Made by a program: the position numbers and the translations under genes. Shown here one piece after another: positions 42,457 through 51,346 of a DNA stretch of 64,000 nucleotides. The notes under the pieces are model-generated. The model made no database searches, was not told the origin of the DNA, and was given only the letters and a program-made list of their open reading frames with translations. The DNA comes from Bradyrhizobium frederickii (lineage in GTDB: Bacteria; Pseudomonadota; Alphaproteobacteria; Rhizobiales; Xanthobacteraceae), in the NCBI RefSeq assembly GCF_004570865.1, contig NZ_SPQS01000006.1:1-64000 (forward strand), in the 5' to 3' direction. Each line of letters starts with the position of its first letter. Positions within the stretch are counted from its first letter, which is position 1.

Positions 42457-43347
42457 ATGGAACTCAGCGATCTCCAGACCTTTGCCGCTGTGGCCCGCAC
42501 CGGCGGCATCACCCGCGCCGCGGAGGAGCTGAATACGGTGCAGTCCAACGTCACCCAGCGCGTGAAGGCGCTGGAGGCGGAGATCGGCACGCCGCTGTTC
42601 GAACGCCACAGCCGCGGCATGACGCTGACCGGCGCCGGCAAGCGCCTCTTGCCTTACGCGCAACGGATGGCCGCGCTGTCGCGCGAGGCCGTGCTCGCCG
42701 CGCGCGACGATGGCGAACCCAAGGGACCGCTTGCGATCGGCTCGATGGAAACGACCGCAGCGGTGCGGCTGCCGCCGCTGCTCGCCGATTTCCACCGCCG
42801 CTTTCCCGCCGTGCGGCTTTCCTTGCGCACTGCAACCACGGCCGACCTCGTCGCAGCCGTGCTCGAAGGCGCGCTCGACGGCGCCTTTGTCGCCGGTCCC
42901 ATTGCGCATGCCGATCTCACCGCGACGAGCGCCTTCCGCGAAGAGCTGGTGCTGGTCAGCGCACGACGCTGGAGCTCGCTTGCCGAGCTGCGTGCCGGCA
43001 CTGCGGAATCCGGCCCGACCGCGCTGGTGTTCCGCACCGGCTGCACCTACCGCCAACGGCTCGAGCAAATCTTCGTCGACTTCGGCTGGCCTTCGGCGGC
43101 CCGCTTCGAGCTCGGCACGCTCGACGGCATGATCGGCTGCGTCGCCGCCGACATGGGCGTGACGTTGCTGCCGCGTGCGGTCGTCGAGCGCAGCGCCATG
43201 AACGGCACCGTCTCGATCCACGCCTTGAGCCCGTCGCATGCGCCGGTCGAGACGCTCTTCATCCAGCGTCGCGCCGGACATCAAACCAGCGCGCTTCAGA
43301 GTTTCGCGGGCTGCCTGACAAAGGGCGAGGACGTCATCGCGGCCTGA
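42457..43347 (+). CDS. LysR-family transcriptional regulator
   Basis: The 296-residue protein begins MELSDLQTFAAVARTGGITR, and its N-terminal winged helix continues AAEELNTVQSNVTQRVKALE. A periplasmic-binding-like effector domain occupies about residues 90-290. The frame extends 14 codons upstream to 42415, but the family start MELSDLQ favours 42457. It is divergent from the nitronate monooxygenase gene, which it plausibly regulates. Confidence 0.92.
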   Translation: MELSDLQTFAAVARTGGITRAAEELNTVQSNVTQRVKALEAEIGTPLFERHSRGMTLTGAGKRLLPYAQRMAALSREAVLAARDDGEPKGPLAIGSMETTAAVRLPPLLADFHRRFPAVRLSLRTATTADLVAAVLEGALDGAFVAGPIAHADLTATSAFREELVLVSARRWSSLAELRAGTAESGPTALVFRTGCTYRQRLEQIFVDFGWPSAARFELGTLDGMIGCVAADMGVTLLPRAVVERSAMNGTVSIHALSPSHAPVETLFIQRRAGHQTSALQSFAGCLTKGEDVIAA

Positions 43348-43472
43348 CGCAGGCGCCGCGTTCCATGCGACGAAATTCGTCACAGATTCATCGCGTTTGA
43401 ATCGGCTCGCGAGGGTCGCTCGAAAAGCTTTGAAGCGCGCAAACATCGGCAAGAACATCGGGAGGACTACCG

Positions 43473-44408
43473 ATGCGCAATACGCTCGTGTTGTGCTGTG
43501 TCGCTGCGTTGTCGGCGACGATCGAAACAGCAAGCGCACAGGACTGGACCAAATCAAAATGGGGGCCGAACGACGAGGTCGGCGCCGCCAATTACATGAC
43601 GCCCGAACTCGTGGTAAAGGCGGCCTCGCTGATGAAGACTGGCAAGACCTACGCCCTCGGCATTCCCGTCACGTCGCAAACGCCTGCCTATCCGCCGCGC
43701 ACCTACAAGATCACGGTGGTGCAGCCGGGACAGGCCGGCAACGCAGGGCTCGGTCCGAACAAGGCCACCTATAACGATGACATCCTCGACACCTGGGTCG
43801 GCATCGGCAGCCAGCTTGACGGCCTCGGCCACCTCGGCATCGAGCATGTCTATTACAACGGCAACAAGCTTGCCGACTTCGTCGATCCCAACGGTCTGAA
43901 GAAGCTCGGCATCGAGAAGGTGCCGCCGATGGTCACCCGCGGCGTGCTGCTCGACATGGCCGCCTATTTCAAGACCGACGTGGTGAAGGAAGGCACGGCC
44001 TTCAACGTCAAGGAGATCGAGGAAGCCGCCAAGCAGCAGAACGTCGAGATCCGCGAGGGCGACGTCGTCATCTTCCACACCGGTTGGCTCAGCCTGATCG
44101 GCAAGGACGACAAGCGCTACTCGGCCGGCGAGCCCGGCCTCGGCGTCGAAGGCGCAAAATATCTCACCGGCAAGGGCGTCGTCGCGGTTGGCGCCGACAC
44201 TTGGGGCCTCGAGGTGCTGCCCTTCGAATCCAAGAACGTGTTCGAGGTGCACCAGATCCTGCTCGCGATGAACGGGACCTACATCCTCGAGAACATGGAC
44301 ACGGCCGCGCTCGCCCGCGACAAGGGTTATGAATTCCTGTTCGTGCTGGGACAGCCGCGCTTGACCGGCGGCGTGCAGGCCATGATCAACCCGATCGCGA
44401 TCCGCTGA
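43473..44408 (+). CDS. Secreted cyclase-family metal hydrolase
   Basis: The 311-residue protein has a signal peptide (residues 1-22, ending ASA). It shows the cyclase (PF04199, kynurenine formamidase-like) core: Gln114, Asp116 and His120 in GSQLDGLGHLGIEH, with His125 beyond, in place of the classical HxGTHxDxPxH. GDVVIFHTGWLSL and VGADTWGLEVLP are other conserved blocks. It probably hydrolyses an amide or lactone in the periplasm. GGGAGGACTACCG precedes the ATG. Confidence 0.85.
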   Translation: MRNTLVLCCVAALSATIETASAQDWTKSKWGPNDEVGAANYMTPELVVKAASLMKTGKTYALGIPVTSQTPAYPPRTYKITVVQPGQAGNAGLGPNKATYNDDILDTWVGIGSQLDGLGHLGIEHVYYNGNKLADFVDPNGLKKLGIEKVPPMVTRGVLLDMAAYFKTDVVKEGTAFNVKEIEEAAKQQNVEIREGDVVIFHTGWLSLIGKDDKRYSAGEPGLGVEGAKYLTGKGVVAVGADTWGLEVLPFESKNVFEVHQILLAMNGTYILENMDTAALARDKGYEFLFVLGQPRLTGGVQAMINPIAIR

Positions 44409-44435
44409 CGCCGAGGCGGGTCCGGAAGACCGTGG

Positions 44436-44477
44436 GGTGAGGGTCATGCGGTGTCTCTGCACCGCTGCCCTCACCCG
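44436..44477. terminator. Possible bidirectional hairpin between convergent genes
   Basis: GGGTGAGGG (44436-44444) and CCCTCACCC (44469-44477) pair, with an inner GCGGTG/CACCGC extension around a TCTCTG loop. It lies between the cyclase and the convergent protease-nuclease gene. No T-tract follows, so it may be a repeat and not a terminator. Confidence 0.4.
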
Positions 44478-44512
44478 ATCGCGCGCCGGTTTCGCACCGG
44501 ACGAGAAAGCCC

Positions 44513-46738
44513 CTATTTGAGCCGGATATCCTCATAGGATTCGATCCGCCGCGGGCCGACCGCGGTCGCCTCGTGCGAATCCGCGTCGGTGAGATTGCCG
44601 AAATCGAGCTTGGTCAGTTTCGCGAGGTCCGCGATCGAGACCTGAAACACGCTGACGTCCTCCTCCGACATCCGCTCGCGCAGATCCACCTCCTGGATGC
44701 GGTCGATCTCCATCACCAGCTTTCGCTGGCTCATCAGGAAGGCCGCCGCCTTGAGCGCGTCGTCGTCCTCGTTGCGCCGGATCAGGATCTTCCAGAAATA
44801 CTTCGGGATCTGGATGCCGCCGAAGCTCGGATCCTTGTGCGGCCGGCCCGCCGGATTGGGCAGATCGGACCCGTCGGCGTCCGGCCCGTCGAACACCGGA
44901 CCGTTCATGACGATGCCCTTCTCCTCGCCTTCGAGCAGGACGTCGCGCGTATAGTCCTCCAGTCCCGCCCAGAGCTGCTTGCCCTGGTTGAACGAGAAGA
45001 ACTGCGGCGAGCAATTGGTGAAGTGAAAGGAATCATCACCATGCTGCTTGGCCGCGGCGACGGTGTCGCCCCAGGTCGCATCCAGCCGGCGCACGAGATG
45101 ACCGCGGTCGAACGGATTCTTGCTGCGATCCGCCTCGAACGTGGCCTGCTTGCGGTAGAACTCGTCGCCGATCTGGGCCTCGTCGTCGATGCGCGGATCG
45201 CGCAGCCAGGAATCGCCCTCGCGCTTGCCGACGTCCTGCTGCTTGCCGCCGTCGATATTGACACAGCTGAAGAAGGCGAGCCGGCGCTCCTTGTTCATGA
45301 CGACGCTGTAGTTGAAATATTTCAGCTCGGATTGCCTGGAGCTTTCCTTGAGCATCGCGATCCTCGATTTGAGGGAGGCCGGGATCTTCGGCAGGGGCAC
45401 CGAGAATTTGCCGGTGCCGAGGAAATTCGCCTTGTATCCGGGACGCGATTTCAGCGTGCTCTGATCGATATGCACGGCTTCCATCGGCAGCCCGTTGTTT
45501 GCGCTGATGTGCGGCAGCAGGCCGGCCGGCCGGGTGATCAAGGGCGCGCCGCCATTTGCTGTGCCGCCGTTCGGCGCCCCTCCGTTGCCTCCCGCAGGTC
45601 CCGGCACGGGTGCGAGCGGCGCGAATGGGATTTCCTTTTTGAACATCGGCAACGGCACGCGGATCGGGACCACCAGCGAGGTCCCGTCGAGGGACTGCTC
45701 GACCCAGACATTGGCGCCGAAAGCAGGCGCGGCAGCCGGCGCCCGGACTTTCGCGGTCTCTTGCCGGATCGGCGGCTCCTCCTCGTCCAGGACCGGCTTG
45801 ATCAGGGGATGGGAGCCGACGGCAACCTTGAGATCGGCGACGATCGCGCTGATGCGAATGCCTTCATTGGCGATCCAGTCGATCAGGGATTCATCCATCG
45901 ACGGCTTCCACACCTTGCCGTCCTTGGTCAGGGTGCGGCCCTGCGCATCCTTGCGGGGAATGCCGCTGTGGTGCAGCGCAACCACCTGCCAGAAGCGGTT
46001 GAACGCCGGCGAGCCCGACGAGCCCGCCGTCGTGTCGGTGTTATACCAGAGGAAGTCGCCGACATATTTGAGCAGCTTGTTCTCGCGGACGCAGACCTGC
46101 TTCATCTGCCCGCTGGGATGCTGGATGATGGTCAGGTACTCGCCGGGGTCCGCCTTGCCGGGCGCGCCGCTGAGCGGCAGCCATCCGAAGTCTTCCAGCT
46201 CCTCCCCGCCTGACAGCGAGGTCGGCGCCACCGCGATCACCGAAAAGTCCAGCCTGTCGTTGGTGTAGAAGAATCTGCCCGGCTCGAAGCCGAACCGCAC
46301 CGGCACGCGCTCCTGTCCCGAGACGTCGAGTTCGTAATTGAAATCGCCGATGGAATTGGCCGCGTCGGCCGGCTTGCCGAAGACGTGATGGTTGGTCAGC
46401 AGCAGGCCCGGCCCGATCAGAAAGCCCGAGCCATAGCCGAGCAGGTTCGACTTGAGGTCCCTGAGCTGGATGCGGCAGACCGAGCGCGAGGCGGCGGTCC
46501 CCTTGGCGAGATAATTGATGCTGTCGAGATCATTGCCCTGGATGATCCGCTCCAGGCCGATCTCGGCCTTCTCCATGTCCTGCGTCTCGGCCAGCAGCTG
46601 GCGTTGGCGCACGCGCATCTTTTCGACGGACATCTCGATCGGACCGTCGCCCAATTTCCGGTTCAAGGCTTCGGGCGAGAACTCGGCTTGCTTGAATCGC
46701 CTTTCTGAGCCCGCGATCAGGCTTGGCTTGATGAGCAT
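44513..46738 (-). CDS. V8-like serine protease fused to a DRGH-type DNA/RNA non-specific endonuclease
   Basis: The 741-residue protein carries two enzymes. Residues about 80-300 are a trypsin/V8-like protease with His118 (LLLTNHHVFG), Asp164 (NDRLDFSVIAV) and Ser243 (TTAGSSGSPAF). A Pro/Gly/Asn linker follows (about 335-405). Residues about 470-700 are a NUC1-type nuclease with DRGH at 544-547 (His547 catalytic), Asn575 in TNCSPQ, and FNQGKQLWAGLE with Asn584 and Glu593. There is no signal peptide or TM helix, so it appears cytoplasmic. Regulated suicide or defence activity is inference. Confidence 0.9.
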   Translation of the reverse strand: MLIKPSLIAGSERRFKQAEFSPEALNRKLGDGPIEMSVEKMRVRQRQLLAETQDMEKAEIGLERIIQGNDLDSINYLAKGTAASRSVCRIQLRDLKSNLLGYGSGFLIGPGLLLTNHHVFGKPADAANSIGDFNYELDVSGQERVPVRFGFEPGRFFYTNDRLDFSVIAVAPTSLSGGEELEDFGWLPLSGAPGKADPGEYLTIIQHPSGQMKQVCVRENKLLKYVGDFLWYNTDTTAGSSGSPAFNRFWQVVALHHSGIPRKDAQGRTLTKDGKVWKPSMDESLIDWIANEGIRISAIVADLKVAVGSHPLIKPVLDEEEPPIRQETAKVRAPAAAPAFGANVWVEQSLDGTSLVVPIRVPLPMFKKEIPFAPLAPVPGPAGGNGGAPNGGTANGGAPLITRPAGLLPHISANNGLPMEAVHIDQSTLKSRPGYKANFLGTGKFSVPLPKIPASLKSRIAMLKESSRQSELKYFNYSVVMNKERRLAFFSCVNIDGGKQQDVGKREGDSWLRDPRIDDEAQIGDEFYRKQATFEADRSKNPFDRGHLVRRLDATWGDTVAAAKQHGDDSFHFTNCSPQFFSFNQGKQLWAGLEDYTRDVLLEGEEKGIVMNGPVFDGPDADGSDLPNPAGRPHKDPSFGGIQIPKYFWKILIRRNEDDDALKAAAFLMSQRKLVMEIDRIQEVDLRERMSEEDVSVFQVSIADLAKLTKLDFGNLTDADSHEATAVGPRRIESYEDIRLK

Positions 46739-47044
46739 CGTGACCTCTCAATGAATGGGCGAATATTGGACGTGGTCGGAGCGCCAGAAAATTTGCGCCA
46801 AGGTAACAGCGCGGGCCGGATGGCCGGCCGCTGCCGATCGTTCTTGAAAATCGGGGGAGCCCCCCGCACTACTTTAAACCTGCATATCTATTGGCACGCA
46901 ACCACACGGCATCATGCCATGGTCTGCACGTCATCAGTGTGAGATTTCCCACAAATCAACGATGCGATTGTGCCTTACCACTTCGCGCGCGCTACTTGCC
47001 GCGGGACGGCTTAAAGCGCGATGCGATTAGGATGAATCGTCATC
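46739..47044. other. Intergenic region upstream of the protease-nuclease gene
   Basis: About 300 bases should hold its promoter. No clear -35/-10 pair or operator was identified. The right end passes into a dispersed repeat that begins around 47,013. Confidence 0.5.
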
Positions 47045-47110
47045 GCGCTTTAGGTTGTTGTTTAAGCGTGATCTTTTCGGAAAACCGCTGCGCACTTTTC
47101 CGGATCATGC
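47045..47110 (-). repeat. Dispersed repeat (ATGATCCGGAAAAGTG type), copy B
   Basis: The reverse complement of this segment matches copy A (22035-22100) almost base for base. An adjacent AAAGCGCGATGCGATTAGGA / ATCGTCATCGCGCTTT inverted repeat (47,013-47,052) extends it. Confidence 0.85.
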
Positions 47111-47111
47111 T

Positions 47112-47324
47112 TTAGGGCCTGCGCTGCCACCGCCGCAGCGCCACGACGGCCCAGATCGCTTCGACCAGGCCGAACGGCCAGGCGCCCTGGAGAAAGCCGT
47201 AGGCCGAGCCGAGCGCGCAGGACGCTGCGAACAGCAGGACGTACCAATGGCTGCGATCCTCCAGGGCGTACGTGACCAGCATCGCCGTGACGGCGAACAG
47301 GCCGAATAATGTCAGCGCATCCAT
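47112..47324 (-). CDS. Small two-helix membrane protein
   Basis: The 70-residue protein MDALTLFGLFAVTAMLVTYA, with EDRSHWYVLLFAASCALGSA and a basic RRWQRRP end, has two or three hydrophobic helices. It is divergent from ruvX with a gap of only 45 bases. A GxAYGFLQGAWPFGLVEAIWA segment is well formed. I recognise it as a conserved small Bradyrhizobium membrane protein without known function. Confidence 0.75.
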   Translation of the reverse strand: MDALTLFGLFAVTAMLVTYALEDRSHWYVLLFAASCALGSAYGFLQGAWPFGLVEAIWAVVALRRWQRRP

Positions 47325-47369
47325 TGTTCCGGGTTCACTCCGCGGCGCGGCGCATGATATGCGCTATCC

Positions 47370-47849
47370 ATGCCGGCTCTTATCCTGCCTCTCGTCGATG
47401 CTGCAACCCACTGGCCCGCGCGCGGCGCGCTGGTCGGGCTCGACCTCGGCACCAAGACCATCGGCGTTGCCGTGTCCGATCCGGACCGGCGGCTGGCGAC
47501 CGGCGTCGAGACGGTCCAGCGCACGCAATTCAAGCGGGACGCGGCCCGGTTGCTCGCGATTGCGGCGGAGCGCAAGGCGACCGGATTCGTGCTCGGCCTG
47601 CCCATCAACATGGACGGCAGCGAGGGCCCGCGCGCGCAATCCACCCGCGCCTTCGCCCGCAATCTTGCCGGTCTGACTGCGCTTCCCATCGGCCTGTGGG
47701 ACGAGCGCCTCTCGACCGCGGCGGTCGAGCGCGAGCTGATCGGCATGGACGTCAGCCGTGCCAAGCGCGCCGAGGTGATCGACGAGCATGCCGCGATCTT
47801 CATCCTGCAAGGCGCGCTCGACCGTCTCGCCAATCTCCGCACCGGCTGA
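47370..47849 (+). CDS. ruvX: Putative pre-16S rRNA nuclease / Holliday junction resolvase RuvX (YqgF)
   Basis: The 159-residue RNase H-fold protein has [54 protein letters not shown] and [14 protein letters not shown], matching the YqgF family. It processes the 5' end of 16S rRNA and was first described as a Holliday junction resolvase. It is followed after 3 bases by the AEC transporter gene. Confidence 0.94.
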   Translation: MPALILPLVDAATHWPARGALVGLDLGTKTIGVAVSDPDRRLATGVETVQRTQFKRDAARLLAIAAERKATGFVLGLPINMDGSEGPRAQSTRAFARNLAGLTALPIGLWDERLSTAAVERELIGMDVSRAKRAEVIDEHAAIFILQGALDRLANLRTG

Positions 47850-47852
47850 CCC

Positions 47853-48776
47853 ATGGCGGTCGTCATCGCGGCGCTGCTGCCGGTCTTCATCCTCATCGTG
47901 CTCGGCGTCGTGCTGAAGCGCAGCCTGATGCGGCTCGACACGCAATGGCACGGGCTGGAGCGGCTGACCTATTTCGTGCTGTTTCCGATGCTGCTGATCC
48001 AGACGCTGGTGAAGGCCGACCTCTCCAGGGTGCCGGTCGCCGGCGTCGGCGGAGCGCTGCTGCTGTCGGCGCTGGCGATGTCGCTGCTCTGCCTCGCGCT
48101 CCGCCCTGCCCTGGCGCGGCTCGGCATCGGCGGCCCCGCCTTCACCTCGATCTTCCAGGGCGCGACGCGCTGGCAGACCTTCGTTGCGCTGTCGATCGCC
48201 GCCAATCTGTTCGGCGAGGTCGGGCTGGCGCTGGCCTCGGTGGCGATGGTGGCGATCATCCCGCTCGTCAACGTGTTCAGCGTCTCGGTGCTCGCTCGTT
48301 ACGCATCGCCGGAAAAGCAATCCGGCCGCGCCATCGTCATGACATTGGTGCGCAATCCCTTGATCTGGGCCTGCATCATCGGCCTTACTGTCAATGTCAC
48401 CCACCTGCCGCTGCCAAGGCTCTGGCATGAGGTTGCAGACGCGCTCGGCAGTTCCTCCCTCGCCATCGGCCTGCTCGTCACAGGCGCGGGGCTGCATCTC
48501 GAAGGGCTGTTCCGTCCAAGCCTCGGCGCAGCCGTCGGCGTCGTTTTCAAGCTCTTGCTGATGCCCGCGCTCGCGATGGGGCTCGGGCTCTGGTTCGGGC
48601 TTTCCGGCAACAGCCTCGCGATCGTGGCGATCTGCTCGGCGGTGCCGACCTCGTCCAGTGCCTATGTCCTCGCCCGCCAGATGGGCGGCGATGCCCCGCT
48701 GCTGGCGCAGATCATCACGCTGCAGACCATTTTGGCGGCGATCACGATGCCGATCGCGATCGCGCTGGTCGCCTAG
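47853..48776 (+). CDS. AEC-family (auxin efflux carrier-like) transporter
   Basis: The 307-residue membrane protein has about ten hydrophobic helices, starting AVVIAALLPVFILIVLGVVL. The family features are FVLFPMLLIQTLVKADL, FQGATRWQTFVALSIAANLF and VPTSSSAYVLARQMGGDA. AEC proteins export organic acids or auxin-like solutes. It lies 3 bases after ruvX, and its stop overlaps the convergent CPBP gene stop by 4 bases. Confidence 0.9.
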   Translation: MAVVIAALLPVFILIVLGVVLKRSLMRLDTQWHGLERLTYFVLFPMLLIQTLVKADLSRVPVAGVGGALLLSALAMSLLCLALRPALARLGIGGPAFTSIFQGATRWQTFVALSIAANLFGEVGLALASVAMVAIIPLVNVFSVSVLARYASPEKQSGRAIVMTLVRNPLIWACIIGLTVNVTHLPLPRLWHEVADALGSSSLAIGLLVTGAGLHLEGLFRPSLGAAVGVVFKLLLMPALAMGLGLWFGLSGNSLAIVAICSAVPTSSSAYVLARQMGGDAPLLAQIITLQTILAAITMPIAIALVA

Positions 48777-49537
48777 CTCCCCAGCCACATCGTCAGCACC
48801 ACCGCGGTCAGATTGTTCAGCGCGTGCAGCACGATGGTGAGCCAGAGCGAATTGGCGCGATAGCGCATGTAACCGAACCACAGGCCGATGCAGAAGACTT
48901 CGGCGAGGAAGTACATGTCGTATTGCAGGTGGACGATGGTCCAGACCAGCGACGACAGCAGGATCGCGCCGGGCACGCGCAGGAAGCTCGCCGACCAGCC
49001 GCGGTAGAGGAAGCCGCGTGCCAAGACCTCTTCCGACATCGGCGCGGCCACGCTGAAGGCGAACAGAAGCAACAGCGCCGCGCCCTTGTCGCGGCCCGAT
49101 TTCAGCAGATCGGTCATGAAGCCCGGCGTCGCCTCGCGGCCGAGCGCGCGCGACATCGTCTCCCAGACCAGCACCAGCAGGATGAGGCCGACCGCACCGA
49201 ACAGGAGCTGCTTCCAGGACGGCCAGTGCAGCGCGAGATAGTCGACGAAGGAAGCCTTCTTGATGGCAATGGCGAGCCACACCGCCAAAAGCGTCGCCGG
49301 CAGGCCCATGATGACCGAGAGCGCGAGCGTCTGGGGCTCGCGGCCGACGAGCTGGATCGAGGCGAGATCCATCGGCAGGCCGCGCTGCGCCGCCAGCAGG
49401 ACGACGGCGCCGATCTGTCCGACGAACATCGCGACGAAAATGAAGAGGCCCCACAGCGCCGTGCCCCAGAACTTCCAGACGCGTGGCGTCGCCGGCGTCA
49501 TGGTCAGCGGCGGATGGTCGGGATTGAGGGAATCCAT
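48773..49537 (-). CDS. CPBP-family intramembrane glutamic metalloprotease
   Basis: The 254-residue multi-pass protein has the Abi/CPBP motifs EEVLARGFLYRG (EExxxR), VWTIVHLQYD and LHALNNLTA (HxxxN). Such proteins (Rce1-like) cleave in the membrane, and bacterial members process peptides or toxins. The start is the ATG at 49535-49537; the frame continues 40 codons upstream only because a dispersed repeat there happens to be open (PDPAIHV...RDKPGHD). Confidence 0.9.
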   Translation of the reverse strand: MDSLNPDHPPLTMTPATPRVWKFWGTALWGLFIFVAMFVGQIGAVVLLAAQRGLPMDLASIQLVGREPQTLALSVIMGLPATLLAVWLAIAIKKASFVDYLALHWPSWKQLLFGAVGLILLVLVWETMSRALGREATPGFMTDLLKSGRDKGAALLLLFAFSVAAPMSEEVLARGFLYRGWSASFLRVPGAILLSSLVWTIVHLQYDMYFLAEVFCIGLWFGYMRYRANSLWLTIVLHALNNLTAVVLTMWLGS

Positions 49538-49576
49538 CAGTGGGCCTTCGTTAGGTCGCGCAAATATCGAGAGGTC

Positions 49577-49660
49577 GTCATGCCCGGGCTTGTCCCGGGC
49601 ATCCACGTTCTTCGTGCCGCGCAGCAAGACGTGGATGGCCGGGTCAGGCCCGGCCATGAC
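49577..49660. repeat. Palindromic repeat (GTCATGCCCGGGC type)
   Basis: GTCATGCCCGGGCTTGTCCC followed by GGGCATCCACGT, and ACGTGGATGGCCGGGTCAGG followed by CCCGGCCATGAC, form a long inverted repeat. It is a common Bradyrhizobium intergenic element, here between the acyl-CoA dehydrogenase and CPBP genes. Confidence 0.85.
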
Positions 49661-49682
49661 GTTGTGGAGAGACCGTGCCCGC

Positions 49683-51329
49683 TCACGGCAGCGCCCGCTC
49701 CAGCAGCGTGCGGACCTCGCCGCTCTCCAGCTCCACGGCGCCGTACATGCTGGCGTGGCTGGTGGCGAGCCGGCTCGCCGCGAACAATTCGGCGTTGCGC
49801 GGCGACACGCCGTTCAGCGCCGCGGCCGCGGCCAGCAGCGCCAGCTTCTCGACGGCAAGCCGCGCGAGGCGCTCGCCGTCGGCGCGCCGAAAAGTCTTGC
49901 CGATGAAGCTGGCCGCCTCCCCTGCCCCCGGCAAGCCCTTGGTCTCGGCCGCAAGCGCTTGCAGCACGGCCATCGCCGGCTCCGGCTCGCGCGAGAGCGC
50001 GCGGAGCACATCGAGGCACATGACGTTGCCGGAGCCTTCCCAGATCGCGTTGACCGGCGACTCCCGATAGTGCCGCGCCAGGATGCCGTCCTCGACATAG
50101 CCGTTGCCGCCGAGGCATTCCATGGCTTCGTAGAGGAACGGCGGCGCGCTCTTGCAGGTCCAGTATTTGATCGCGGGCGTCAAGATCCGCATATAGGCCG
50201 CCTCCGCCGCATCGTGCGGGGTGCGATCGAAGGCGCGGCAGAGCCGCATCACCAGGGCCGTGCTGGCCTCGACATGCAGCGCCATGTCCGACAGCACGGC
50301 CTGCATCAGGGGCTGGTCGGCCAGATGCTTCTGGAACACGCTGCGGTGACGGGCGTGATGCAGCGCGTGCGCCAGCCCCGAGCGCATCAGGCCGACCGAA
50401 GCGATCGCGCAATCCTGCCGCGTCAGCTGCACCATCTGGATGATGGTGCGGATGCCCTTGCCCGCCTCGCCGACCGCTTGCGCATAGGCGCCGACGAACT
50501 CGACCTCGGACGAGGCATTGGAACGGTTGCCGAGCTTGTCCTTCAGCCGCTGGAACTGGATCGCGTTGACCGATCCATCCGGTGCAAAGCGCGGCATGAA
50601 GAAGCAGGTCAGACCCTGCTCGGCCTGCGCCAGCACCAGGAAGGCATCGCACATCGGCGCCGACATGAACCATTTATGGCCGGTGATGCGATAGGCCTCG
50701 CCATCGCGCACCGCGCGCGTCATGTTGGAACGCACGTCGGTGCCGCCCTGCTTCTCGGTCATGCCCATGCCGAGCGTCATGCCGCGCTTCTGCCACCACG
50801 GTGCGAAGCTCGGGTCGTAGCTTTTGGTCGACAGCACCGGCATCACCTTGCCGAGCAGGTCCGGCTGCATTGCCAGCGCACCGACGGAGGCGCGCGTCAT
50901 CGTGATCGGACAGAGGTGGCCGGTCTCGACTTGCGCCGCCATGTAGAATTTCGCCGCACGAATGACCTCGGCGGCATCGCCCGCCGGCTTGCCGGTCGCG
51001 GTCCACGTCGAATTATGGACGCCGGCATGGGCGCTGTGCGCCATCAGCTCGTGATAGGCCGGGTGAAATTCGACCTGATCGCGGCGATTGCCTTTGGCGT
51101 CGAAGGTGCGCAGCTTCGGCGTGTTCTCGTTCGCCAGGCGCCCGCGATCGGCCATCGCGGCCGAGCCCCATTGCTTGCCGAACTCGGACAGCTCGCGTTC
51201 CGCCGCCGCGCCGCCATTGGCCTTCACCGCCTCGACCAGCGGCCGGTCCACGGCGAACAGGTCGATATCCTCGAACGGCGGTGACTGGTTGAAGACCTCG
51301 TGGGTCGCAAAGCTCGGCTGGGTCATCAA
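49683..51329 (-). CDS. Acyl-CoA dehydrogenase, AidB-like
   Basis: The 548-residue flavoprotein has AidB-type segments: LCPITMTRASVGAL, GMGMTEKQGGTDVRSNMTRA (FAD/substrate loop), ITGHKWFMSAPMCDAFLVLA and YEAMECLGGNGYVEDGILAR with YRESPVNAIWEGSGNV. AidB is linked to the alkylation response and DNA protection; isovaleryl-CoA activity is weak. A second ATG one codon in (MTQPSFA) is an equal start candidate. Confidence 0.93.
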   Translation of the reverse strand: MMTQPSFATHEVFNQSPPFEDIDLFAVDRPLVEAVKANGGAAAERELSEFGKQWGSAAMADRGRLANENTPKLRTFDAKGNRRDQVEFHPAYHELMAHSAHAGVHNSTWTATGKPAGDAAEVIRAAKFYMAAQVETGHLCPITMTRASVGALAMQPDLLGKVMPVLSTKSYDPSFAPWWQKRGMTLGMGMTEKQGGTDVRSNMTRAVRDGEAYRITGHKWFMSAPMCDAFLVLAQAEQGLTCFFMPRFAPDGSVNAIQFQRLKDKLGNRSNASSEVEFVGAYAQAVGEAGKGIRTIIQMVQLTRQDCAIASVGLMRSGLAHALHHARHRSVFQKHLADQPLMQAVLSDMALHVEASTALVMRLCRAFDRTPHDAAEAAYMRILTPAIKYWTCKSAPPFLYEAMECLGGNGYVEDGILARHYRESPVNAIWEGSGNVMCLDVLRALSREPEPAMAVLQALAAETKGLPGAGEAASFIGKTFRRADGERLARLAVEKLALLAAAAALNGVSPRNAELFAASRLATSHASMYGAVELESGEVRTLLERALP

Positions 51330-51346
51330 GTTTCCTCGGCGCGAAA

